Below, one piece after another: positions 17,751 through 26,017 of a DNA stretch of 64,000 nucleotides. Within the stretch, counting starts at the first letter, position 1, and each line of letters begins with the position of its first letter. The notes under the pieces are model-generated. The model made no database searches. It was not told the DNA's origin and saw nothing but the letters and a program-made list of their open reading frames with translations. Source of the DNA: Streptosporangium album (GTDB taxonomy: Bacteria > Actinomycetota > Actinomycetes > Streptosporangiales > Streptosporangiaceae); NCBI RefSeq assembly GCF_014203795.1, contig NZ_JACHJU010000001.1:1922001-1986000 (forward strand), in the 5' to 3' direction. The translations under genes and the position numbers were made by a program.

Positions 17751-19673
17751 ATGGAAGACATGGGTACAGGCGTCTTTCTTGAGCTGCTGGCCAGAGAGGC
17801 GTCGGCGGTCGAGTTCGAGGGGCCCATCCTGGCGGCCCGGGCCGGCGGGGCCGACGCGGCGACGCTGGCCGAGCTTGAGGACGCCAAGCTCGCCGCGCTG
17901 AAGGTGCGGGCGATGCTACGGCGCAGGGCCAAGCGCGAGGCCGAGCTGTCGGCGCTGTTCGACACCGCCGGCGACCTGGCCGGGCTACGCGACCTCGACG
18001 CCGTGCTGGAGGCCATCGTGCACCGGGCCAGGCAGTTGCTGGGCACCGACGCCGCCTACATGACGCTGCACGACCCCGAGCGCGGCGACACCCGGATGCG
18101 CGTCACGGACGGGTCGGTCTCGGCCAAGTTCCGCAACGTCCGGCTGCCCATGGGTGCCGGTCTGGGCGGGCTGGTGGCCCAGACCGCCACGCCGTACGCG
18201 ACGGCCGACTACTTCGCCGACGAGCGCTTCCGCCGCAAGTTCGACATCGACGACGCGGTGCACGAGGAGGGTTTGGTCGCCATCCTGGGCGTGCCCCTCA
18301 AGCTGGGCGCGCGGGTCATCGGGGTGCTGTTCGCGTCCAACCGGAGCGTGCGGCCGTTCACCCAGGACGAGGTGGTGCTGCTCAGCTCACTGGCCGCGCA
18401 CGCGGCGGTGGCGATCGACAACGCCCGGCTGCTGCAGGAGACCAGAAACGCCCTGGAGGAGCTCAGCGAGGCCAACCGGCAGGTGAACGCGCACAGCGAG
18501 GCGGTGGAGCGGGCCGCGCTCGCGCACGACCGGATGGCCGGGCTGGTGCTGCGCGGCGGCGGAATCGAGGACGTCGCCGCCGTGGTCACCGAGGTGCTCG
18601 GCGGCTCGCTGGTCGTGCTGGACGACAACGGGCGGCCGATCGCGGGGGACGCGAGCGAGCTGGCCGAGGACCCGGCGGAACCGGAGGGCGGCTCCGCGGC
18701 GACGAGGCGCGGGGCCGAGGCGACCGCGGTCATGATCGCGGATGCCGCGCAGATGTCCCGGGCGCTGGGCCGTACCGTCAGGAAGGGCAGTCTGCTGGTC
18801 GCCTCGATGGATGTGGGGGCCGAGCCGCTGTGCACGCTCGTGCTGCGGACCGAAGGGCAGGTGGCGGACACCGACCAGCGCATCCTTGAGCGGGCCGCGC
18901 TGGTCACCGCGCTCCTGCTGCTGTTCCGGCGCACGGTCGCCGAGGCGGAGGGCCGGGTCAGGGGCGAGCTGCTCGACGACCTGATCTCTCGTCCGGGGCT
19001 CGACGGCCTGGGCCAGCGGGCCCGGCGGGTCGGGGTGGATCTGGACGCCGAGCACGTGGTGGTCGTGGTCCGCCATGGCGGCCGGCGCGAGCGCGCCGCC
19101 TTCTGGGCCTCCTCCCAGGCCACGCTGAGCCACGGTCTGGCGGCTCTGCGCGGGGACGAGGTGGTGCTTTTCCTCCCCGGAGACAAGCCCGGCCATCTGG
19201 CCAAACGGGTGGCGGCCGAGCTCAGCGTCTCTCTCGGCCATCCCGCCACGGCGGGCGCCTCCGGTCCGGTGCGGGGCCCGTCCGAGATCGGCGCCGCCCA
19301 CCGCGAGGCACAGCGCTGCGCCGACGCGCTGCTGGCCCTGGGCCGGGCGGGGGAAGGCGCGAGCGCCTCCGAGCTGGGCTTCGTCGGCTTGCTCGTCGGC
19401 GACGGGCGGGACATCGAGGCGTTCCTCGACTCGGCGCTCGGTCCGGTGATCGACTACGACGACCGCCGGGGCACCGCCCTGGTGCGCACCCTCACCTCCT
19501 ATTTCGGCACGGGTGGCTCGCTCTCCCGTACGGCTGACGCCCTTCACATCCACGTGAACACGGTCACTCAGCGCCTGGACAGGACCGCCCAGCTCCTCGG
19601 CGCCGACTGGCAGGAGCCGGAGCGCGCCCTGGAGATCCAGCTCGCCCTCCGCCTGCACCGCCTCAGCCGCTGA
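17751..19673 (+). CDS. GAF-domain transcriptional regulator with PucR/CdaR-type C-terminal HTH
   Basis: About 640 residues. Order: short N-terminal helical region, coiled-coil-like RAMLRRRAKREAELSALFDT, a GAF domain (about residues 75-215, with LPMGAGLGGLVAQTATPYAT and GVPLKLGARVIGVLFASNRS), a second coiled segment, a middle sensor-like region, and the PucR-type HTH near the end: GTALVRTLTSYFGTGGSLSR and TADALHIHVNTVTQRLDRTA. Such regulators activate catabolic genes after binding a small ligand in GAF. Starts at 17751 and 17760 are both possible. It lies between the dehydrogenase and the MHS transporter genes and is followed by a terminator. Confidence 0.87.
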   Translation: MEDMGTGVFLELLAREASAVEFEGPILAARAGGADAATLAELEDAKLAALKVRAMLRRRAKREAELSALFDTAGDLAGLRDLDAVLEAIVHRARQLLGTDAAYMTLHDPERGDTRMRVTDGSVSAKFRNVRLPMGAGLGGLVAQTATPYATADYFADERFRRKFDIDDAVHEEGLVAILGVPLKLGARVIGVLFASNRSVRPFTQDEVVLLSSLAAHAAVAIDNARLLQETRNALEELSEANRQVNAHSEAVERAALAHDRMAGLVLRGGGIEDVAAVVTEVLGGSLVVLDDNGRPIAGDASELAEDPAEPEGGSAATRRGAEATAVMIADAAQMSRALGRTVRKGSLLVASMDVGAEPLCTLVLRTEGQVADTDQRILERAALVTALLLLFRRTVAEAEGRVRGELLDDLISRPGLDGLGQRARRVGVDLDAEHVVVVVRHGGRRERAAFWASSQATLSHGLAALRGDEVVLFLPGDKPGHLAKRVAAELSVSLGHPATAGASGPVRGPSEIGAAHREAQRCADALLALGRAGEGASASELGFVGLLVGDGRDIEAFLDSALGPVIDYDDRRGTALVRTLTSYFGTGGSLSRTADALHIHVNTVTQRLDRTAQLLGADWQEPERALEIQLALRLHRLSR

Positions 19674-19692
19674 CCGCACCCGGCGCGTGACC

Positions 19693-19722
19693 GGCCGCAC
19701 GACACCATGCCGTCGTGCGGCC
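19693..19722 (+). terminator. Hairpin terminator after the PucR-type gene
   Basis: GGCCGCACGAC at 19693-19703 pairs perfectly with GTCGTGCGGCC at 19712-19722 around an 8-base loop, 19 bp after the stop codon. There is no T run, as often in actinomycetes. It implies that the downstream transporter has its own promoter in the AT-richer stretch near 19.77 kb. Confidence 0.7.
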
Positions 19723-19891
19723 ATGCCGCCGTGCGTCCCCCGTCATCGCCCACCGGTCATTCCTCGTGATGATCTTATATATCCACATAGGCCCGTCGTC
19801 GGGTATGGCGACCAGAGCCATAGGAGTGATGCCGGTCACTACGTACCGTGAGCCGACATCCCCCCAACAGCGATTCCCATTGGTGAGTGAG

Positions 19892-21229
19892 ATGTCAGAG
19901 AAAACACGGACCCCCATCGGCAAGATCGTCGCAGCCAGTCTGGTCGGCACGACGATCGAGTGGTACGACTTCTTCCTGTACGGCTCCGCCGCCGCGCTGG
20001 TCTTCCCCGCGCTCTTCTTCCCGAAGTCGGACCCCCTCACCGGCACCCTGCTGGCCTTCCTCACCTATGCGATCGGCTTCATCGCCCGGCCCCTGGGCGC
20101 GCTGGTCTTCGGCCACTACGGCGACCGGCTCGGCCGTAAGAAGCTCCTGGTCGTCAGCCTGCTGCTGATGGGCGGCGCGACCTTCCTGATCGGCTGCCTG
20201 CCGACCTACGCGGCGGTGGGGGCGGCGGCACCGCTGCTGCTGACCCTGCTCCGGCTCGTCCAGGGCTTCGCCCTCGGCGGCGAGTGGGGCGGCGCGGTGC
20301 TCATCGTCTCCGAGCACGGCGACAGCGCACGGCGCGGGTTCTGGGCCTCCTGGCCGCAGTCCGGCGCCCCGGGCGGCAACCTGCTGGCCACCGCGGTCCT
20401 CGCCCTCCTGGCCGCCGTCCAGACCGACGAGGCCTTCCAGAGCTGGGGCTGGCGCATCCCGTTCCTGCTGTCGGGTGTCCTGGTGCTGCTCGGTCTGTGG
20501 ATCCGGCTGTCCATCAGCGAGTCGCCGATCTTCCAGCAGGCCGTCGCCAACGCCGAGCCCACTCCCAAGATGCCCATCGTGGAGGTCTTCCGCCACCACT
20601 GGCGGGACGTGCTCACCGCGATCGGCGCCCGCTTCGCCGAGAACGTCTCCTACTACGTGCTCACCGCGTTCGTGCTGGTGTACGCGACCACCGCGGCGGG
20701 GCTGGCCAAGCCCGTCGTGCTGAACGCGGTGCTGATCGGGTCGGCCATCCACTTCTTCTCGATCCCGCTGTGGGGCGCGCTCTCCGACAGGCTCGGCCGC
20801 CGGCCGGTCTACCTGCTCGGCGCGGCCGGTGTGGGGCTGTGGTCCTTCGCGTTCTTCCCGCTGATCGACACCAAGAACTTCGCCGCGGTCACCCTGGCGG
20901 TGACGGTCGGCCTGATCCTGCACGGTGCGATGTACGGCCCGCAGGCGGCGTTCTTCTCCGAGCTGTTCGCCACGCGGATGCGTTACTCGGGCGTGTCGAT
21001 CGGCGCGCAGCTCGCGTCGATCGTCGCCGGCGGCCTGGCACCGCTGATCGCGGTGGCCCTGCTGGACGCCTACAAGTCCGCCTTCCCGGTGATGCTCTAC
21101 GTGGCCGGCGCGGCCGTGCTCACCCTGATCACCGTCTTCGTCTCCCGGGAGACCAGGGGCCGCGACCTCGCCAACCTCGACGGCGTCGCGGACACCGCCC
21201 CGGCCTCCGCGACCCCTCTGAAGCCCTAA
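19892..21229 (+). CDS. MFS transporter, metabolite:H+ symporter (MHS) family
   Basis: A 445-residue permease of 12 helices. The MHS signature is clear: LVGTTIEWYDFFLYGSAAAL in TM1, IARPLGALVFGHYGDRLGRK in the first loop, and RLVQGFALGGEWGGAVLIVS in TM4. The family imports carboxylates, betaines or shikimate with protons. Start at ATG 19892; a GTG three codons earlier is an alternative. The alpha/beta hydrolase gene begins 10 bp after its stop, so the two are almost certainly cotranscribed, suggesting uptake of an ester or its acid followed by hydrolysis. Confidence 0.9.
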   Translation: MSEKTRTPIGKIVAASLVGTTIEWYDFFLYGSAAALVFPALFFPKSDPLTGTLLAFLTYAIGFIARPLGALVFGHYGDRLGRKKLLVVSLLLMGGATFLIGCLPTYAAVGAAAPLLLTLLRLVQGFALGGEWGGAVLIVSEHGDSARRGFWASWPQSGAPGGNLLATAVLALLAAVQTDEAFQSWGWRIPFLLSGVLVLLGLWIRLSISESPIFQQAVANAEPTPKMPIVEVFRHHWRDVLTAIGARFAENVSYYVLTAFVLVYATTAAGLAKPVVLNAVLIGSAIHFFSIPLWGALSDRLGRRPVYLLGAAGVGLWSFAFFPLIDTKNFAAVTLAVTVGLILHGAMYGPQAAFFSELFATRMRYSGVSIGAQLASIVAGGLAPLIAVALLDAYKSAFPVMLYVAGAAVLTLITVFVSRETRGRDLANLDGVADTAPASATPLKP

Positions 21230-21239
21230 GGAACACTCG

Positions 21240-22259
21240 ATGCGCCTCGACAACCGGCGGGTGCCCACCGCCCGGATCACCCAGAACGTGCTGTCCACCG
21301 GCGAGGCCGGAGGTGAGGCGGTGCTGTTCGTGCACGGCAACGTGTCGAGCGCCGCCTTCTGGCGGGAGACGCTGCTCGCGCTGCCCGACGGCTACCGGCC
21401 GCTCGCGGTGGACCTGCGCGGCTTCGGCGACACCGATCCCGCACCGGTCGACGCCACCCGCGGCCTGCGGGACTACTCCGACGACGTGCTCGCGCTGGTC
21501 GACGCCCTCGCCCTTTCCCGCGTGCACCTGGTGGGCTGGAGCATGGGCGGCGGGGTGGTGCTCCAGGCGCTGCGCGACCGGCCGTCCGTGGTGAGGAGCG
21601 TGACGCTGGTCAACCCGGTCTCGCCGTACGGCTTCGGCGGCACGCACGGGCCCGGCGGCACGCTGAACCACCCCGACGGAGTCGGCGGCGGAGCGGGGGC
21701 GGCCAACCCCGACTTCGTGAAGCTGCTGGCGGCCGGAGACCGTTCCGGCGACTCACCGCTGTCGCCGAGGAACGTCTTCCGGAGCACGTACGTGAAGGCC
21801 GGCGCGGTGATCGAGGAGGAGGACGAGGACGCCTACGTGGAGTCGATGCTCTCCACGAAGATCGGCGAGGATCACTACCCGGGTGACGCCGTTGCCTCCG
21901 AGGTGTGGCCGGGGGTCGCCCCGGGGTCCCGGGGAGTGCTCAACGCGATCGCGCCCACGCACTTCCGGCTCGACGACCTGGAGACGATCGACTCCAGGCC
22001 GCCGATCCTGTGGATCAGGGGCGAGGACGATGTGATCGTCTCTGACACCTCGATGCTCGACCTGGCCCACCTGGGCGCCCTCGGCGTCGTCCCCGGATCG
22101 CCGGGCACCCCGGCGCAGCCGATGGTCACCCAGACCCGGACCGTGCTCGAACGGTACGGAAACCACAGCGAGGTCGTCCTCGACTGCGGCCACAGCCCGC
22201 ACATCGAACGGCCCGAGGAGTTCCGCACCGCTCTCATCGACCACCTCAGGCGGAGCTGA
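21240..22259 (+). CDS. Alpha/beta-fold hydrolase
   Basis: A 339-residue cytoplasmic hydrolase. The oxyanion region is LFVHGNVSSAAFWRETL, the nucleophile elbow is VGWSMGGGVVLQAL with Ser near residue 103, an acid candidate lies in LWIRGEDDVIVSD, and the catalytic His in LDCGHSPHIERPEEF. An insertion between strands 6 and 7 (about 80 residues, including a Gly-rich stretch) forms a large lid, making it longer than common haloalkane dehalogenase-like members. The substrate is unknown; the cotranscribed MHS transporter and nearby hydroxybutyrate dehydrogenase make a hydroxy-acid ester a reasonable guess. Confidence 0.85.
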   Translation: MRLDNRRVPTARITQNVLSTGEAGGEAVLFVHGNVSSAAFWRETLLALPDGYRPLAVDLRGFGDTDPAPVDATRGLRDYSDDVLALVDALALSRVHLVGWSMGGGVVLQALRDRPSVVRSVTLVNPVSPYGFGGTHGPGGTLNHPDGVGGGAGAANPDFVKLLAAGDRSGDSPLSPRNVFRSTYVKAGAVIEEEDEDAYVESMLSTKIGEDHYPGDAVASEVWPGVAPGSRGVLNAIAPTHFRLDDLETIDSRPPILWIRGEDDVIVSDTSMLDLAHLGALGVVPGSPGTPAQPMVTQTRTVLERYGNHSEVVLDCGHSPHIERPEEFRTALIDHLRRS

Positions 22260-22282
22260 CCGGTGAACACGCCGAGCAGGTG

Positions 22283-24256
22283 TCAGTTCGGCAGGTAGCG
22301 CTCCTGCACGGTCCGGACGAGCCGGACCGTGCTCCGGGCCCCGGGGATCCGCAGCGCGACGCGCTTGAGCAGCGGATTCCGGGGCTCGGGCGTTTCCGAG
22401 GCGGAGCTGCGGATCTCCACCCGGCCGCCGCGGCCCATTCCGACCGTGAAGCGGAGCTCGACCTCCTTGTCGTCCACCCGCAGGAACGGCACCCAGTCCC
22501 CCGGGGAGAGGGCGCCGTCGCGGCGTGCCAGCCGGATGGGGACCTTGGCGACCAGCCGCCCGGGGTGCTGCCCGGGCACGCCCGGCTCGACCAGGGCGGG
22601 CGCGCAGACCTCGCGATCCGCCCGCACCGTGTGGCGGAGCACGAGCTCGGCGGGCGGGCCTCCGCTCGGCGGCACGTACGGCACGGGCACGACGACGAAG
22701 ACGTGCTCGCGCTGCCGGGTGATCGTCGTCCCCGCCGAGACCAGGACGATCGACTCGGCGAACGAGCGGGGCTCCACGCATATGCCCAGCTCGCCCTGGT
22801 CGGACCACCAGGGGATGACCAGCCGCTTGGAGTAGTCGGCCAGCACCCCGGTGCAGTTCAGCGGGGAGCCGGTCACGCGGGTGCGCACGTGGTGGGCGCC
22901 GCCGTACATGCGCACGTGGATCTCCCAGAGCCCCGACGGCAGCGGGTGACCGAGCGCGGCGGAGGCGACGTCCAGCCGGGCCGTGCCCGTCACCTGCAGC
23001 CTGATCCCGTTACGGTGCCGCGAGCGCATCATCGAGCAGGCCACCGGCAGGAAGTAGACCAGACCGGTTTCCTCATGCCTGACGTAGATCTCGAACCGCG
23101 CCCGTGAGGCGGCCTGTGAGATGTCGGCCAGCTCGGGGGTGAGGCGGATGTCGAGAGGCACGGGTGGCTCCCAGAGCAGGCCGTCCTCGCCGTAGGGCAC
23201 ATAGCGTGTCGGGGACCCGTCGCCGCGCACGATCTCCACGGTGAGCCCCATGATGAACGTGCCGTCCTCCCAGACGACGTTCCTGAGGTCGGCCTGCAGC
23301 CGGGTGCCGCGCATGGCCTCGGCCAGCAGGACGAGTTGGTCGAGGCGGCCGGCGCGGAGCAGGGTCGCGCGGGCACGCAGGTGCACGGGGAGGTAGCGGT
23401 CGAGGCGCGGCGGGAAGCGCTGGACGACCAGCTCGCGCAGGGTGGTGAAGGTGGCGGCCCGTTCCTTGGCGGGGGCGGAGGCGAACCGGCCTCCGCCGAG
23501 CCGGCGCAGCACCGAGGCGCGGAGCCAGTGCGCGTACATCCGGTCGCGCTGGCGTCCCGCGGGGACCTCGACGTCGATGATGTCGAGCAGCTCACGTAGC
23601 TCGGCGCCCCGGACGTAGGGATCGCCGGCCGGTTCGGGCCGCTCGGTGACATGACAGCAGACCTGGTCGGCCAGGATGGCGATGACCTTGGCCCGCAGGT
23701 AGGACCGGATGGCGAAGGCCTGCTCGGCCAGGCGTCCGCCGAGGTCGGGGAAGCTCAGCGCCTCGGCGTCCAGGAACGTCCTGCGGTAGAGCTTGTGCGG
23801 GGTGAGAAGCGAGAGCAGCCGGTCCCTGAAGATGTCGGCCCGCTCCCGGTTGCCCTCGAACACGGTCGAGGGCGGGCCCTGGTCGCTGACCAGGCGCCCG
23901 ATGAGGATGTCGGCGTCGGTCTCGGCCGCCCGCTCGTACATCCGCTCCAGGGCGACCCGTTCCAGACGGTCCGTCTGCTCCATCAGGTACACGTACTCGC
24001 CCTTGGCGATCGCCATACCGATGTTGCGCGCCCGCGCCGGCGAGCCGTCGGGGCCCAGATGGAGCACCCGCACGTTCGGCCGGACCGCCGCGATGGAATC
24101 AAGTCGCTGCTGGATCCCGTCGTCCGACCCGTCGTCGGCGAAGATGACCTCGTACTCCTCCGAGGACATCGACTGCTCCAGCACCGAACGGATACACGCG
24201 TCGGCGGTATCACCGGGGTTGTGCACCGGCACCACCACGCTGACCTTCACATCCAT
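22283..24256 (-). CDS. Family 2 glycosyltransferase-like protein with altered catalytic motifs
   Basis: A 657-residue protein with a GT-A domain (residues about 1-230) that starts VSVVVPVHNPGDTADACIRS and has the nucleotide-binding FADDGSDDGIQQ. Two catalytic spots differ from typical relatives: the DXD-like motif (usually LDxDD) reads YLMEQTDRLE, and the acidic motif before the receptor helix (usually RLEDxxF) reads GRLAEQAFAIR. The C-terminal 400 residues form beta-rich domains like those of wall-teichoic-acid glycosyltransferases. The protein may be an inactive or metal-independent member acting on cell-surface polymer; this is inference. ATG at 24256. It converges with the hydrolase gene, leaving 23 bp, and is downstream of a lytic transglycosylase gene on the same strand. 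Confidence 0.78.
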   Translation of the reverse strand: MDVKVSVVVPVHNPGDTADACIRSVLEQSMSSEEYEVIFADDGSDDGIQQRLDSIAAVRPNVRVLHLGPDGSPARARNIGMAIAKGEYVYLMEQTDRLERVALERMYERAAETDADILIGRLVSDQGPPSTVFEGNRERADIFRDRLLSLLTPHKLYRRTFLDAEALSFPDLGGRLAEQAFAIRSYLRAKVIAILADQVCCHVTERPEPAGDPYVRGAELRELLDIIDVEVPAGRQRDRMYAHWLRASVLRRLGGGRFASAPAKERAATFTTLRELVVQRFPPRLDRYLPVHLRARATLLRAGRLDQLVLLAEAMRGTRLQADLRNVVWEDGTFIMGLTVEIVRGDGSPTRYVPYGEDGLLWEPPVPLDIRLTPELADISQAASRARFEIYVRHEETGLVYFLPVACSMMRSRHRNGIRLQVTGTARLDVASAALGHPLPSGLWEIHVRMYGGAHHVRTRVTGSPLNCTGVLADYSKRLVIPWWSDQGELGICVEPRSFAESIVLVSAGTTITRQREHVFVVVPVPYVPPSGGPPAELVLRHTVRADREVCAPALVEPGVPGQHPGRLVAKVPIRLARRDGALSPGDWVPFLRVDDKEVELRFTVGMGRGGRVEIRSSASETPEPRNPLLKRVALRIPGARSTVRLVRTVQERYLPN

Positions 24257-24316
24257 ACGGCCAAGCGTGCGTCGCCCGCAGCCGGGACGTGGTCAGACTT
24301 GCCGACTCCTGGCCTC

Positions 24317-25039
24317 TCAGTACCAGCCCGTGGCCTGGGAATGACCCCACGCACCACATGGCGTGCCGTAGCGGCCCTTGATGTAACCAAGTCCCCACTC
24401 GATCTGGGTGGCCGCGCTGACCTGCCAGTCACTGCCGGCACTGGCCATTTTGCTGCCGGGCAGCGACTGCGGGATGCCGTAGGCCCCGCTGTAGCGGTTC
24501 ATCGCCCGCTCGTTCCAGCCGCTCTCCTTCGTCCAGAGCTTCTCCAGGCAGCCCCACTGGTCGCCCCAGCCGCGCGACTCCAGCATCTGCTTGCCCAGCG
24601 CCTTGTTGCCGGTCGGGTTGGCGGTGCCCGGCGGGAGTTCCTTCGGGTCGAAGCCGCCGCCCCCGGGGGCCTTCTTGGGGATCACGATCGGGTCGAGCGC
24701 CTTGCGCTTGCCGCGCTGGGCCGCCAGCCTGTCGGCCTTGAGCGCCTGGACCGCCTGGGCTTTCAGGATGTCGGCCTGGGGATCGGGGCCGAACGGGTCG
24801 TCGCTGAGCATCTTCGACAGTTCGTCCAGGCTGAGCGCCGGGTTCGCCGGAGCGGAGGCGTTCTGGATCGCGGTGTAGACGGTGAAACCGCCGCCTCCCA
24901 CGAGGACCACGGCCGTGGTGCCGAGGATGACGGCGCGCTTGGGGGTCAGCCATCCCCGCTTCCTGGCCCTGGGCGGCTTGGCCGTACGGCGGGGGCGGGG
25001 AGCTGAGCGCTCCTTCAAGTGCGGCGGTCCTGAACTCAC
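24317..25039 (-). CDS. Membrane-anchored lytic transglycosylase-like protein (SLT fold)
   Basis: A 240-residue cell-wall protein. A basic cytoplasmic N-terminus (residues 1-33) precedes one helix (AVILGTTAVVLVGGGGFTVY), a Pro/Gly linker, and a C-terminal SLT-like domain: NKALGKQMLESRGWGDQWGC, LEKLWTKESGWNERAMN with the catalytic Glu in KESGWN, YGIPQSLPGSKMASAGSDWQ and YIKGRYGTPCGAWGHSQATG. This is the common actinomycete form that cleaves or remodels peptidoglycan outside the membrane. Start is GTG at 25039. It is divergent from a two-component system operon, and the intergenic region carries several regulator-like boxes, so control by that system is plausible. Confidence 0.88.
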   Translation of the reverse strand: MSSGPPHLKERSAPRPRRTAKPPRARKRGWLTPKRAVILGTTAVVLVGGGGFTVYTAIQNASAPANPALSLDELSKMLSDDPFGPDPQADILKAQAVQALKADRLAAQRGKRKALDPIVIPKKAPGGGGFDPKELPPGTANPTGNKALGKQMLESRGWGDQWGCLEKLWTKESGWNERAMNRYSGAYGIPQSLPGSKMASAGSDWQVSAATQIEWGLGYIKGRYGTPCGAWGHSQATGWY

Positions 25040-25144
25040 GACCTATGAGCTTGCCGTGGACAGGGGGGTGGTCCGCAACCTGAACGGAAGAGTTGATTGG
25101 TGTTCCTCGGCCCATCCACCAAGTTTTTTACCATCTACTGGCTG

Positions 25145-25303
25145 GTTACCTGGACTTTACTGATACTTGGTGACATTAGTGTGATTTTCATCACATTGCC
25201 GCATGAGGAGCGCCCCACGTGCCCCTGTGCCGGGGGGAGTTCCTCCTTCAGGCTGCCACCGTCCTATCCGGTTCCTGTCCGCCTCATGTCACAGTTCTGT
25301 GAC
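25145..25303. promoter_or_regulatory. Divergent promoter region with GTnAC-N6-GTnAC boxes and a TGTGA-N6-TCACA palindrome
   Basis: The 303-bp gap between the lytic transglycosylase and response regulator genes has a perfect box GTCAC-AGTTCT-GTGAC at 25288-25303, and two near-boxes GTTAC-CTGGAC-TTTAC at 25145-25160 and GTGAC-ATTAGT-GTGAT at 25170-25185. GTnAC-N6-GTnAC is the form reported for AfsQ1 in Streptomyces, and MtrA sites are similar. The perfect box is also an 18-bp palindrome (TGTCACAG-TT-CTGTGACA, 25287-25304). Separately, TGTGA-TTTTCA-TCACA at 25180-25195 matches the CRP/FNR-family half-site pattern. The rest of the gap shows nothing distinctive. Confidence 0.55.
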
Positions 25304-25342
25304 AGAGCGGGCATTACCGGACATTGGAAGAATAATGTCCGC

Positions 25343-26017
25343 GTGGCCGGCATCCTCCTTGTTGAAGACGATCCCTCGGTCCGGACCGGACTCGCGCTGG
25401 CGCTGTCGCGCCAAGGCCACTCCGTCACGTCCTATGGCAGCGGCGAGGAGGCACTCGACCACATCCGGGCACGCCGGCCCGAGATCGTCGTCCTGGACGT
25501 CATGCTCCCCGGGATCGACGGGGTCGAGGTGTGCCGCCGCATCCGCAGGCTGGACCAGTTACCTGTGATACTGCTCACCGCCAGAGGCGACGACCTCGAC
25601 GTGGTCGTGGGGCTGGAGGCGGGAGCGGACGACTACGTGATCAAGCCCGTCGAACCACGTGTTCTGGACGCCCGGATCCGCGCCGTCCTGCGCCGGGTGG
25701 AGTCGGTCGCCTCCGACCGCATCACCTTCGGCGACCTGGTCGTCGACCGCGGAGCGCTCAAGGTCTCGCTGGCCGGGCGGGAGATTCACCTGACCCCGAC
25801 CGAACTGCGGCTCCTGCTCGAACTGGTCCGCCACCCCGGCCAGGTCCTCAACCGCAGATACCTGTTGCGGGCCGTCTGGGACCACACCCACGTCGCCGAC
25901 TCCCGGCTGGTGGACGCCTGCGTCCAGCGGATCCGCGCCAAGATCGAATCGGTGCCCGCCGAGCCCGAGTTCATCCATACCGTCCGCGGGTTCGGCTACC
26001 GGTTCAGCCCGCCGTGA
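25343..26017 (+). CDS. OmpR/PhoB-family response regulator (AfsQ1/MtrA-like)
   Basis: A 224-residue regulator. The receiver domain has the acidic pair VEDD, phosphoacceptor Asp in VVLDVMLPGIDG near residue 52, and the switch Lys in DDYVIKPVEP; the winged helix follows with LTPTELRLLLELVRHPGQVL, YLLRAVWDHTHVADSRLVDA and FIHTVRGFGYRF. The best start is GTG at 25343, since the longer frame to 25097 runs through the intergenic region. The histidine kinase gene overlaps its stop as GTGA. Likely targets are its own promoter and the divergent lytic transglycosylase gene, judged from the boxes between them. Confidence 0.9.
   Translation: MAGILLVEDDPSVRTGLALALSRQGHSVTSYGSGEEALDHIRARRPEIVVLDVMLPGIDGVEVCRRIRRLDQLPVILLTARGDDLDVVVGLEAGADDYVIKPVEPRVLDARIRAVLRRVESVASDRITFGDLVVDRGALKVSLAGREIHLTPTELRLLLELVRHPGQVLNRRYLLRAVWDHTHVADSRLVDACVQRIRAKIESVPAEPEFIHTVRGFGYRFSPP

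Noticed and set aside
25040..25200. Possible c-di-AMP (ydaO-type) riboswitch before the lytic transglycosylase gene.
   Set aside because: Such leaders are common before actinomycete cell-wall hydrolases, but none of the conserved loops could be recognised in the minus-strand leader.
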